32,873 nucleotides of DNA from DATDPM01 sp041498815. GTDB lineage: Bacteria > Pseudomonadota > Alphaproteobacteria > DATDPM01. Under the pieces are notes generated by a model. The model was not told the DNA's origin, searched no databases, and saw nothing but the letters and a program-made list of their open reading frames with translations. The position numbers were made by a program, and so were the translations under genes. This document shows positions 6,935 through 14,173 of the stretch, one piece after another. The stretch lies in the NCBI GenBank assembly GCA_041498815.1, contig JBGQJC010000031.1:1-32873 (forward strand), in the 5' to 3' direction. The stretch's first letter is position 1; every line of letters begins with the position of its first letter.

Positions 6935-8239
6935 TCAGTCCCGCTCGGAAAGATTGAGGCGAATCGCTACCGAGCGCGCGTGGGCATCGAGCCCCTCGGC
7001 CTTGGCCAGCGTCACGGCGGCGGGGCCGATCGCACGCAGGGACTCCGCGTCGCAGCGCAGCCACGAGGTGCGTTTCATGAAATCGAGTACGCCGAGACCG
7101 GACGAGAATCGGGCCGAGCGCGAGGTGGGCAGCACATGGCTGGGGCCGCCGACGTAATCGCCTATCGCTTCGGGCGTATAGCGGCCCAGAAACACCGCGC
7201 CGGCGTTCGTGATGCGGCGCGCCAGCGATTCCGGATCGGCGACCACCAGTTCGACGTGCTCGGGGGCCAGGCGGTCGACGAGCGTCGGCGCCTCCGCGAG
7301 ATCGGCGACCGTGATCACCGCGCCGTAGGTATTCCAGCTGTCGCGCGCGATTTCGGCCCGGGGCAAGGTTTTCAGCTGCCCTTCCGCGGCATGGATGACT
7401 GCGCGCGCGAGTTGGCGGTCGTTCGTAATAAGGATCGCCTGGGCCAAGCGATCGTGCTCGGCCTGGGACAGGAGATCGGCCGCAATCCAGGCGGGATCGT
7501 TGTCGCCATCCGCCACCACCAGAATCTCGGACGGACCCGCCACCATGTCGATTCCAACGCGCCCGAAAACCTGGCGCTTGGCCGCAGCGACATAGGCGTT
7601 GCCAGGGCCGACGATCTTGTCGACCGGGACGATGGTTTCGGTGCCGAAGGCAAGGGCCGCCACCGCCTGGGCCCCGCCGATGCGGTAGATTTCCGTGATT
7701 CCGGCGATGCGCGCGGCGGCAAGGACAAGGGGATTGAGGCGCCCTTGCGGGGCGGGGACCGCCATGACGATGCGCGGCACACCCGCAATCCGTGCCGGAA
7801 CGGTGTTCATCAGGACCGAGCTCGGGTAGGCGGCGGTGCCGCCCGGAACATAGAGTCCAACCGACTGAATGGCGCTCCAGCGGGTGCCCAGACCGACGCC
7901 CGATTCGTCTTCGTAGAACTCGTCTTTCGGCAGCTGGCGGCGGTGATAGGCCTCGATCCGGGACGCGGCGAGTTCGAGTGCTGTGATCGAGCGCGGCTCG
8001 CAGGATTCGAAGGCCGCCCCGATCTCGTCTTTGGCGACGCGCAGCTTATCCGGCGTTAAATCGAGGCCGTCGAAACGGCGCGTGTAATCGAGCAGCGCCG
8101 CATCGCCTTCACGCCGGACGCGCGCGACGATTTCGGCGACTGCGGCCTCGACGTCGGCTTCGCCCGCGCGCTTCGATTCGACGAGCGCGGCGAAGTCCGA
8201 AGCGAAATTGCCGTCGCGGCTGTCGAGCTCACGCGGCAC
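6935..8239 (-). CDS. hisD: Histidinol dehydrogenase
   Basis: A 434-residue zinc enzyme that oxidises L-histidinol to L-histidine in two NAD-dependent steps, the end of histidine synthesis. Diagnostic segments are GLYVPGGTAAYPSSVLMN, RIGGAQAVAALAFGTET, DKIVGPGNAYVAAAKR, GIDMVAGPSEILVVAD, the LLSQAEHD zinc-ligand region, and GGPSHVLPTSRSARFSSGL. I place the start at GTG 8239, which overlaps the end of hisG by 11 bases. The much longer open frame above it lies inside hisG and shows no family similarity. The coupling to hisG supports a common histidine operon. Confidence 0.96.
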   Translation of the reverse strand: MPRELDSRDGNFASDFAALVESKRAGEADVEAAVAEIVARVRREGDAALLDYTRRFDGLDLTPDKLRVAKDEIGAAFESCEPRSITALELAASRIEAYHRRQLPKDEFYEDESGVGLGTRWSAIQSVGLYVPGGTAAYPSSVLMNTVPARIAGVPRIVMAVPAPQGRLNPLVLAAARIAGITEIYRIGGAQAVAALAFGTETIVPVDKIVGPGNAYVAAAKRQVFGRVGIDMVAGPSEILVVADGDNDPAWIAADLLSQAEHDRLAQAILITNDRQLARAVIHAAEGQLKTLPRAEIARDSWNTYGAVITVADLAEAPTLVDRLAPEHVELVVADPESLARRITNAGAVFLGRYTPEAIGDYVGGPSHVLPTSRSARFSSGLGVLDFMKRTSWLRCDAESLRAIGPAAVTLAKAEGLDAHARSVAIRLNLSERD

Positions 8240-8891
8240 GGGCGGCCTCGCGAAAGCGCTCGATCCAGGGATTGATGTCCCGGTACCGGGTCTTGAGCGC
8301 CGCGCGGTTGACGACAAGACGAGAGGTGACGTCGGCAATGCGTTCCACCTCGACGAGGCCGTTCGCCTTGAGCGTTTGGCCGGTCGAAACGAGATCGACG
8401 ATGCGCTGGCTGAGGCCAAGTTGGGGCGCAAGTTCGAGCGCCCCGTTGAGCTTGATGCATTCCGCCTGGACGCCGCGCGCGGCGAAGTGGCGGCGCGTGA
8501 TCTCGGGGTATTTGGTCGCAACCCGCACGTGGCTCCAGCGCGAAGGGTCGTCGCGCTCACCCATCTCTTTGGGCTCGGCGACCGCCAGGTGGCAGCGCCC
8601 GACGTTGAGATCGAGCGGCGCATAAATCTCCGGATAGTCGAACTCCATCAGCACGTCGTTGCCGGCAACTCCCAGCTGCGCGCCGCCGAAGGCCACGAAG
8701 GTCGCGACATCGAAGGAGCGGACGCGGATGATGAAGAGCCCATCGTGATTGGTGGCGAAGCGGAGCTGGCGCGCCTCGGGATCGTCGAAGGCGGATTCCG
8801 GCTCGATCCCGGCGCGGCGTACCAGGCCGATAACCTCATCCAATATGCGGCCCTTGGGCAGGGCCAGCACCAGCGGTTCGTTGTGCTGCAT
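8229..8891 (-). CDS. hisG: ATP phosphoribosyltransferase, short (HisG-S) form
   Basis: A 220-residue catalytic subunit that joins ATP and PRPP in the first committed step of histidine synthesis. It starts with LVLALPKGRILDEV, has the phosphate-binding region DLVSTGQTLKANGLVEVE, and ends shortly afterwards. It therefore lacks the C-terminal regulatory domain of the long form. Short HisG normally needs the regulatory partner HisZ, which is not encoded in this window. The ATG has a GGGAG upstream. It follows the DUF2948 gene by about 30 bases and overlaps hisD. Confidence 0.96.
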   Translation of the reverse strand: MQHNEPLVLALPKGRILDEVIGLVRRAGIEPESAFDDPEARQLRFATNHDGLFIIRVRSFDVATFVAFGGAQLGVAGNDVLMEFDYPEIYAPLDLNVGRCHLAVAEPKEMGERDDPSRWSHVRVATKYPEITRRHFAARGVQAECIKLNGALELAPQLGLSQRIVDLVSTGQTLKANGLVEVERIADVTSRLVVNRAALKTRYRDINPWIERFREAARAA

Positions 8892-8922
8892 GCGATCGTC
8901 TCCCAGGCGGCGGGATCGAAGC

Positions 8923-9402
8923 TTAGGCGCCTTCGTCCATCGGATGGCTCGGCCGACGCTGGGTCGGCCAGGATTCGCCCAGGTCTTCTAGATGGCACAG
9001 GATGCGCCGGACTTCCAGACGGATGGCCCCGCCCCCGGCGAAAAACAGCATGACCGAGGGGCCCTCGTCCTCTTGCCCGGCTTCGACCGCGATCGCCAGA
9101 AGCTCGAGAAGCTTGGCCTCGGGCACCGGCCTTAGATCGAACAGACGGACGCCGGTGACTTCGTCGAACACCAGGATCGAGTTGACGCGCTCGTAGTTTT
9201 CGCACGGTTCGATCCCAACGAGATCGGGGCGCAAGAACTCCGGGCAGTTCTCCCATTTGAAACGCTGGGCCACGAGCACGAAGCGGCGCTCGCCCGGAAG
9301 AAAGGAAAGATCATTGCAGGCGACGAGCGCGTCCTGCATGCAGGCGCTGACGATGCTGACGTCTTCATTGTCGCCGGCCCGAAGCTTCAGGCGCTGCGTC
9401 AT
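8923..9402 (-). CDS. DUF2948 family protein
   Basis: A 159-residue soluble protein matching the DUF2948 family: MTQRLKLRAGDNEDVSIVSA, CMQDALVACNDLSFLPGERR, RFKWENC, then FFAGGGAIRLEVRRILCHLE near the C-terminus. Its function is not known. Its place between murA and the histidine genes is a conserved alphaproteobacterial arrangement. The ATG begins two bases after the murA stop, so the two are almost certainly co-translated. Confidence 0.9.
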   Translation of the reverse strand: MTQRLKLRAGDNEDVSIVSACMQDALVACNDLSFLPGERRFVLVAQRFKWENCPEFLRPDLVGIEPCENYERVNSILVFDEVTGVRLFDLRPVPEAKLLELLAIAVEAGQEDEGPSVMLFFAGGGAIRLEVRRILCHLEDLGESWPTQRRPSHPMDEGA

Positions 9403-9404
9403 CG

Positions 9405-10688
9405 CTAGTCCCTCACCCGCTCGATATCCGCGCCGCAGGCGGCAAGCTTTTCTTCAAGGCGCTCGTACCCGCGATCGAGGTGATAAACGCGGTTCACCGT
9501 GGTTTCTCCGTCCGCAGCCAGCCCCGCAAGCACGAGCGAAACCGACGCCCGGAGGTCGGTCGCCATGACCTGGGCGCCGGTCAGCCTTGCCACGCCGCGC
9601 ACCATCGCGGAGGCCCCATGGACTTGGATATCGGCGCCCATGCGCGCAAGCTCGGGAACGTGCATGAAGCGGTTCTCGAAGATCGACTCGGTGATCATGG
9701 CGGCCCCATCGGCGATGGCCATGAGCGCCATGAGCTGCGCCTGCATGTCGGTGGGGAATCCGGGGAAGGGTTCGGTGGTGACGTCGACACCGCGGATGGC
9801 GCCGTCCATGCGGCAGACCTTCAGTCCGGACGGCGTTTCGGCGACGTCCACTCCCGCGCGTTTCAAGACCTCGGCCAAAGCCTCGATGAGGTCGAGTCGG
9901 GCGCCCAAAAGCTCGACCTCGCCGCCGGTGACGGCCGCGGCAATCGCATAGGTGCCGGTCTCGATCCGATCCGGCACGACGGAATGGCGGGCCCCGTGGA
10001 GACGCGGCACGCCTCGGATCGTCAGGGTATCGCTGCCGATGCCTTCGATCTTCGCCCCCATGGCCACCAAGCACCGGGCGAGATCGCAAACCTCGGGCTC
10101 GCGGGCGGCGTTCTTGAGCACGGTTTCCCCGGACGCCAAGCTCGCGGCCATCAAGAGATTTTCGGTCGCCCCGACCGAGACCATGGGAAAGACGATATGC
10201 CCGCCCTTCAGGCCGCGCGGCGCGCGCGCATTTATGTAGCCGTCGTCGAGCGTGATTTCGGCGCCCAATTGAATGAGCCCTTCGACGTGGAGATCGACCG
10301 GCCGGTTGCCAATGGCGCAGCCCCCGGGCAGCGAAACCTTGGCCTCGCCAGCGCGCGCCAGGAGCGGCCCCAGCACCAGGACCGATGCGCGCATCTGGCG
10401 CACGAGATCGTAGGGCGCCACCGTATTTTCGATTCGCCGGGTGGTGAGCGACAGCACGCGGCCCCCATGCCCGCCCGCGGCACCTCCATCCATCTCGATC
10501 GCGACACCGTGGCGCGCCAACAGATTCGCCAGCGTGGCGATGTCGACCAAGTGCGGCAGGTTGGCGAGGGTGAGCGTCTCGTCCGTGAGCAGGCTCGCCG
10601 CCATCAAGGGCAGCGCCGCGTTTTTGGCGCCGCTGATCGCGATGGCGCCCTTCAATTGCCGTCCGCCCCGAATGCGGATCTTGTCCAT
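9405..10688 (-). CDS. murA: UDP-N-acetylglucosamine 1-carboxyvinyltransferase
   Basis: A 427-residue EPSP-synthase-fold enzyme that transfers enolpyruvate from phosphoenolpyruvate to UDP-GlcNAc, the first committed step of peptidoglycan synthesis. The N-terminus has the SGAKNAALP motif (Lys22) and the catalytic loop reads LPGGCAIGNRPVDLH with Cys124, the residue attacked by fosfomycin. The length and both lobes are complete. The ATG has AGGA upstream at a reasonable distance. It lies about 60 bases after dcd and directly before the DUF2948 gene. Confidence 0.98.
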   Translation of the reverse strand: MDKIRIRGGRQLKGAIAISGAKNAALPLMAASLLTDETLTLANLPHLVDIATLANLLARHGVAIEMDGGAAGGHGGRVLSLTTRRIENTVAPYDLVRQMRASVLVLGPLLARAGEAKVSLPGGCAIGNRPVDLHVEGLIQLGAEITLDDGYINARAPRGLKGGHIVFPMVSVGATENLLMAASLASGETVLKNAAREPEVCDLARCLVAMGAKIEGIGSDTLTIRGVPRLHGARHSVVPDRIETGTYAIAAAVTGGEVELLGARLDLIEALAEVLKRAGVDVAETPSGLKVCRMDGAIRGVDVTTEPFPGFPTDMQAQLMALMAIADGAAMITESIFENRFMHVPELARMGADIQVHGASAMVRGVARLTGAQVMATDLRASVSLVLAGLAADGETTVNRVYHLDRGYERLEEKLAACGADIERVRD

Positions 10689-10750
10689 GCGAATGATTCC
10701 TGCCTTGCTCCGGATGGCCCTTTGGCCCCAGCCCTTGCCGCCGGGGGCGG

Positions 10751-11305
10751 TTAAAGCTTGGGCAAGGTGACGCCCATTTGTTTCATGTATTTGCCCTTGC
10801 GGTCGGCATAGGACACCTCGCAGACGCGCTCGGCCTTGAGGAAGATGAATTGGGCGGCGCCCTCGTTTGCGTAAATGCGCGCGGGCAAAGTCGTCGTGTT
10901 CGAGAACTCAAGGGTCACATGGCCCTCCCATTCCGGTTCCAGCGGCGTGACATTCACGATGATGCCGCAGCGGGCGTAGGTGGATTTGCCCAGGCAGATC
11001 ACCAACACGTCTCGGGGAATGCGAAAGTATTCCACGGTGCTGGCGAGCACGAAACTGTTGGGCGGGATGAGGCACACCGGCATTTTGCGGTCCACGAAGC
11101 CCTTGGGCGAGAAATCCTTGGGATCGACGACGGCACCGTCGATGTTGTGAAAAATCTTGAACTCGTCCGACACACGCGCGTCGTAACCGTAGGACGAGAG
11201 CCCATAAGAGATGACCCCCTCGCTCCGCTGCCCCTCGACGAAGGGCTCGATCATGCGGCGGGTCGTGGCCATCTCCCGGATCCAACTGTCGGGCAAGATC
11301 GACAT
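10751..11305 (-). CDS. dcd: dCTP deaminase
   Basis: A 184-residue trimeric deaminase of the dUTPase fold that converts dCTP to dUTP, feeding thymidylate synthesis. Conserved segments include ISYGLSSYGYDARVSDEFKI, the STYARCGIIVNVTPLEPEWE loop and GHVTLEFSNTT with the catalytic glutamate, and IYANEGAAQFIFL. The ATG is preceded by a strong GGGGGAG. It opens the long minus-strand run that continues with murA and has its own candidate promoter. Confidence 0.97.
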   Translation of the reverse strand: MSILPDSWIREMATTRRMIEPFVEGQRSEGVISYGLSSYGYDARVSDEFKIFHNIDGAVVDPKDFSPKGFVDRKMPVCLIPPNSFVLASTVEYFRIPRDVLVICLGKSTYARCGIIVNVTPLEPEWEGHVTLEFSNTTTLPARIYANEGAAQFIFLKAERVCEVSYADRKGKYMKQMGVTLPKL

Positions 11306-11353
11306 GGGCGTTTCTCCCCCGTTCTGGCGGCACGTTTGCGAAAGGGCCGTGGT

Positions 11354-11382
11354 GTTCTACTTGAGCGGCCGCGCCCCCTCAA
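11354..11382 (-). promoter_or_regulatory. Candidate promoter of dcd-murA
   Basis: On the minus strand TTGAGG (11382-11377) is separated by exactly 17 bases from TAGAAC (11359-11354), about 50 bases ahead of the dcd start. The two boxes are embedded in a 6-bp inverted repeat, CTTGAG and CTCAAG, which might allow regulation. The call rests only on consensus similarity and spacing. Confidence 0.4.
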
Positions 11383-11418
11383 GCCTGGCCCCCGGCAAAG
11401 TTGGCTCGAGGCGCCGGC

Positions 11419-11694
11419 CTAGGCCCGGTTCGGGCGCGGTTTCGAGCGGCTCTTGGCCGCAAGTGGCCGATCATTTGCGGCACCCCGCGCGCGGGCGGAA
11501 TGCTGCGCCTTCCGCTTTGCCAGGTTTGCGCGCAGCGCCTTGGCGAGCCGCTCCCGGCGCCGGGCCTCCTCGGCAAGCCCATCGGGCGAGCGGCCCGGAA
11601 ATTCACGCGGGCGCGGCTGCCGTAGCTCCGTGCCCGTAGCCGGCGGGTCGGCCCCCTTTACGCGGTGGCCCGAATCTTTGTCTGGTCGCGTCAT
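11419..11694 (-). CDS. Small basic protein with an RRRERLAKALRANLAKRKAQ motif
   Basis: A 91-residue, very Arg/Lys/Ala-rich cytoplasmic protein. After a disordered Pro-rich N-terminal half, its only ordered-looking part is a basic helix around residues 46-70 (EEARRRERLAKALRANLAKR then KAQ). I recall similar short proteins with this helix in many alphaproteobacteria, with no known function; RNA or DNA binding would fit the charge but is a guess. I start at ATG 11694, which has GGAG six bases upstream. The frame above it has no Shine-Dalgarno. It lies 113 bases upstream of dcd on the same strand. Confidence 0.7.
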   Translation of the reverse strand: MTRPDKDSGHRVKGADPPATGTELRQPRPREFPGRSPDGLAEEARRRERLAKALRANLAKRKAQHSARARGAANDRPLAAKSRSKPRPNRA

Positions 11695-11781
11695 GGCTGC
11701 TCCGGATTGGCGCCGGGCAGTGCCCGGATGCCGCGATTCCTGCCGGGACCCGCGGTGGACGGATGATCGCGGCAAAATGGC

Positions 11782-11866
11782 TAAAATTTTACGTAAAATA
11801 TAGGCGCAATTTTAATCAACTACTTTTAAGTAAAACTCGGGCTAGAATCACGCGTATAAAGTAAAA
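11782..11866. repeat. AT-rich region with repeated TTTTA-n-GTAAAA palindromes
   Basis: This stretch is strikingly AT-rich for this genome. It holds the palindrome TAAAATTTTA (11782-11791) overlapping a perfect TTTTACGTAAAA (11787-11798), then TTTTAAGTAAAA (11824-11835) and TATAAAGTAAAA (11855-11866). The three similar 12-mers begin 37 and 31 bases apart. They lie just upstream of the cyclic-di-GMP riboswitch and of the divergent small basic-protein gene, so they may be iterated operator sites or a DNA-bending element. I cannot name the binding protein. Confidence 0.5.
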
Positions 11867-11936
11867 ACAGCCCGATTAACGCTTCAGCAATAAATATTCC
11901 CTAGACTGCCCTTACAGCGCAGGAGTGATCGTAATG

Positions 11937-12028
11937 GTCCTCCTCGACAAAGGCAAACCGCCGGCGACGGCGGGACGCAAAGCTTCCGGTCTGGGACTTC
12001 CCAGAAAGCGGGGCTGCCGAAAGGGGAC
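11937..12028 (+). promoter_or_regulatory. Class I cyclic-di-GMP riboswitch (GEMM-I)
   Basis: The sequence contains the core of the GEMM-I aptamer in order. These are AAAGGCAAACC, then a CCGCCG/CGGCGG helix closed by a GCGA tetraloop, then GGGACGCAAAGC (with the adenosine that stacks between the two ligand guanines in known structures), then TTCCGGTCT, a CTGGG/CCCAG hairpin, and AAGCGGGGCTGCCGAAA. A closing P1 helix can form between GTCCTC (11937-11942) and GGGGAC (12023-12028). This pattern matches the family consensus I know from the Vibrio Vc2 aptamer. The family binds the second messenger cyclic di-GMP and regulates downstream expression. An ATG lies at 12033, five bases beyond P1, and an intrinsic terminator lies about 280 bases on. 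Whether the ligand turns expression on or off cannot be read directly. Confidence 0.9.
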
Positions 12029-12308
12029 AGACATGCGAGATACGGGCGCCGCGAAGATTGGTGGGGGGAATGATCCCGGTCAGCGCTTTGTCGTTTTTGT
12101 CGCGCCAGGTTTGGTGCACATCTTGCGCGCGTTACCCCTTGCGCGCGGATGGAACGGCGAAGATGACGGCGCCACGCATCTCCACGAAAGAGGGTCGGAT
12201 GGGTCGCAGGCCCCAATCCGGTCCTCTGCTTGGGCGGAAGCCGCGGAGGGTTTTCCGCCCGGCCTATACTACCTTCACTAACCCCTAGGTAGTTCGGGTG
12301 GCTCTCTT
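12029..12308 (+). other. Body of the riboswitch transcript; no recognised gene
   Basis: Between the riboswitch and the strong terminator there is about 280 nt with no protein I recognise. Candidate frames are 12033-12281 (82 codons, ATG just after AGGGGAC, only modest G/C at third positions) and 12070-12288 (72 codons, better third-position bias, but a G-run only one base before the ATG). A 41-codon basic frame sits in the second from ATG 12163. The end of the region can fold: GGGCGGAA (12232-12239) pairs with TTCCGCCC (12253-12260), and ACTACCT (12268-12274) pairs with AGGTAGT (12287-12293). So the product may be a small protein or a structured small RNA. Confidence 0.4.
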
Positions 12309-12337
12309 GGGCGGTGCGAAAGCACCGCCCTTTTTTT
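12309..12337 (+). terminator. Strong intrinsic terminator closing the riboswitch transcript
   Basis: A perfect 9-bp stem, GGGCGGTGC and GCACCGCCC, with a GAAA tetraloop is followed by seven T residues. It is a textbook rho-independent terminator for a plus-strand transcript, defining a unit of roughly 400 nt that begins near the riboswitch. Confidence 0.93.
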
Positions 12338-12489
12338 ATCCTTTGCCGAATTCCCGGCATTACCCCGGCAACACCCCTTCCCAGCGGTTAAGCCTTCCGT
12401 TACCGGCCGCCGCTAAAACGGGCGAGAGCGTTGCGATTTGGGGTTTGGCCGTTTAAAGTTCCGGTCGCTCGCCTCGATTTTCGTCCGGC

Positions 12490-12564
12490 GCTGCCGTAGC
12501 TCAGGGGTAGAGCAACGCCTTGGTAAGGCGTAGGTCAGTGGTTCGATTCCACTCGGCAGCACCA
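12490..12564 (+). tRNA. tRNA-Thr (GGT)
   Basis: A 75-nt cloverleaf. Acceptor arms are GCTGCCG and CGGCAGC with discriminator A and an encoded CCA; the D arm is GCTC/GAGC. The anticodon stem ACGCC/GGCGT encloses TTGGTAA, giving anticodon GGT for threonine ACC/ACU codons. The T arm is AGTGG/CCACT with TTCGATT. No att-like repeat of its 3' end was noticed nearby. Confidence 0.96.
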
Positions 12565-12787
12565 GCTCCGGCCGTCGATTTTTCGGTTTCCACAGGTGTG
12601 GTACCGCAACGCCTGCGGAGCGCTTATCCGGCCGCCATCGCTCTGACGTAGGCGTCGTTTGAGCGCCTCGGCCGGATCGAGCCTATTGACGTGATTTCGC
12701 CGGTAGGCAAACGTCCGGTCTTCCGCCTATGTTATCGGCGGCCTCGCACACCGCAGGGCCATAAAGGGCCATTGGGTCGGACCGCAC
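12565..12787. other. Intergenic region between tRNA-Thr and corA
   Basis: About 220 non-coding bases. The only structure I see is a 9-bp inverted repeat, ATCCGGCCG (12626-12634) and CGGCCGGAT (12669-12677), with a 34-base spacer and no T-tract. The corA promoter presumably lies here, but no convincing -35/-10 pair was found. Confidence 0.5.
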
Positions 12788-13765
12788 ATGCTCGCCATTT
12801 ACCGGGTCGAGGAAAATCGTGTCGTGCGTTCCGAGCTTGCACCCGGAAAGCCGGTGCCGCCGAACGCCGTCTGGATCGATCTCGTCGACCCGACGCCGGC
12901 CGAGGTTGCGGCGGTCGAGGGTGCGCTCGACATCGATGTGCCGACCCTGGACGAAATGAAGGAAATCGAGGTCTCGAGCCGGCTGCGCATCGAGGACGGG
13001 GCCATGCTGATGACCGCCATGGTCCTTTCCCAATCCGAGTCCGAGCGGCCGCTTTGCTCGGCCATCACTTTCATGTTGTCGCACGGACGGTTGGTGACGC
13101 TGCGCTACGCCGATCCCCAGCCGTTTCGCGCCTTTGCCTCGCGCGTGCCGCACCGGCCGGGGACGTTCGCGCATGGAGAAAACGTGCTGCTGGGGCTTTT
13201 GGACGCCATCATCGACCGCACCGCGGATATTCTTGAGCACATCGGGGACGAGGTGAACAACTTGTCGTTCCAGGTCTTCGGCCACGGCGGCGAGGAAGCA
13301 ACAAACGGTAACCGCGACCTGAAAGCCCTGTTGCGGCGAGTCGGCCAACGGGGCGATCTGATCTCGAAGGGGCGCGAAAGCCTCGTCTCGCTCGGCCGCA
13401 TTCTCTCGTTTATGGCCCAGCGGATGGGCGCGACCCTGACGCCGGAATTGCGTGGACACGTGGATACGCTGACCCACGACGCCACGTCTCTTTCGGACCA
13501 TGCAACATTCCTCTCCAACAAGGTCAATTTCCTGCTGGAGGCGATGCTCGGCCTCATCAACGTCGAGCAGAATAACATCATCAAGATTTTCTCGGTGGCG
13601 GCGGTGGCAATGATGCCGCCGACGCTGATTGCGAGCATCTACGGCATGAATTTCCATTCAATGCCCGAGCTGTCGTGGCCTTTCGGTTATCCCGTGGCGC
13701 TGGCGCTAATGGTTCTTTCGGCGATCCTGCCGTATCTCTACTTCAAGGGAAAAGGCTGGCTCTAG
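12788..13765 (+). CDS. corA: CorA-family magnesium/divalent cation channel
   Basis: A 325-residue CorA-type channel that lets Mg2+ (and often Co2+ or Ni2+) enter across the inner membrane. It has the large N-terminal cytoplasmic domain, the long stalk helix (about residues 200-270), a first membrane helix ending in the signature YGMNF (GMN selectivity loop), and a second helix PVALALMVLSAILPYLYF with a basic C-terminal KGKGW. The ATG at 12788 has no strong Shine-Dalgarno, but the family's N-terminal strand begins right after it. It converges with the lipoprotein gene. Confidence 0.95.
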   Translation: MLAIYRVEENRVVRSELAPGKPVPPNAVWIDLVDPTPAEVAAVEGALDIDVPTLDEMKEIEVSSRLRIEDGAMLMTAMVLSQSESERPLCSAITFMLSHGRLVTLRYADPQPFRAFASRVPHRPGTFAHGENVLLGLLDAIIDRTADILEHIGDEVNNLSFQVFGHGGEEATNGNRDLKALLRRVGQRGDLISKGRESLVSLGRILSFMAQRMGATLTPELRGHVDTLTHDATSLSDHATFLSNKVNFLLEAMLGLINVEQNNIIKIFSVAAVAMMPPTLIASIYGMNFHSMPELSWPFGYPVALALMVLSAILPYLYFKGKGWL

Positions 13766-13823
13766 GTGCAGCAGCACCACGCCTGGACCGGGCGCGTGGG
13801 ATGCGGCGGTACGGAATAAGCGG

Positions 13824-14093
13824 CTATCGGGGCGGAGATCCGAGATCGTTGCCGTTGTGACTCACAAGCCGGTCTTCCTGGCCGGGCTCCGGCGACGTGC
13901 GGCAATCGGGCGCGGCAAGCGTGCGATAGCAGTAAATGACGCCCGGCCGTGACGCCACCACGGGAGTTGTCCAGCCGCTTGCCAATATTTGATTTTGCGT
14001 CGGCGCGGAATCGGCAAACGGATTGCCGCAGGCGGAAAGCGCCAGCAGTGCCGCGAGCAAAGCAAAATGCCTCAACCGGTGAATCTGCGTCAT
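13824..14093 (-). CDS. Small outer-membrane-type lipoprotein
   Basis: An 89-residue predicted lipoprotein. The N-terminus is a lipoprotein signal (MTQIHRLRHFALLAALLALS) with lipobox LSAC, putting the lipidated cysteine at position 22. The short mature part includes GVIYCYRTLAAPDCRTSPEP, with a Cys pair, resembling small alphaproteobacterial lipoproteins of unknown function that I recall having a YCYRTLA-type core. It lies 80 bases downstream of the AcuI-like gene on the same strand. The frame is open far upstream, but that part is a shadow of the reductase gene. No clear Shine-Dalgarno. Confidence 0.75.
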   Translation of the reverse strand: MTQIHRLRHFALLAALLALSACGNPFADSAPTQNQILASGWTTPVVASRPGVIYCYRTLAAPDCRTSPEPGQEDRLVSHNGNDLGSPPR

Positions 14094-14173
14094 CCAGGGC
14101 AGGTTATAACAATACCGTGGAGATCGCCAGTAACCCTTTGTTAACCATAAATTATCCGCGTTATTAGAACAGT
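14094..14173 (-). promoter_or_regulatory. AT-rich upstream region of the lipoprotein gene with a TTAACCAT motif
   Basis: This short AT-rich gap contains GTTAACCATAA on the plus strand (around 14140-14150). TTAACCAT resembles the half-site bound by the cell-cycle regulator CtrA in alphaproteobacteria. On the minus strand TATTGT/TTATAAC near 14115-14105 could serve as -10 elements. Both are consensus resemblances only. Confidence 0.3.

Noticed and set aside
6464..8059. 531-codon plus-strand open frame
   Set aside because: It lies antisense to hisD and UPF0262, which are clear family matches; long antisense frames are expected at this GC content.
11884..12360. 158-codon minus-strand open frame across the riboswitch region
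   Set aside because: It starts beyond the intrinsic terminator, runs antisense to a clear riboswitch, and has no recognisable motif or ribosome-binding site.
12626..12677. 9-bp inverted repeat downstream of tRNA-Thr as a terminator or att site
   Set aside because: It has a long spacer, no T-tract and no similarity to the tRNA end.
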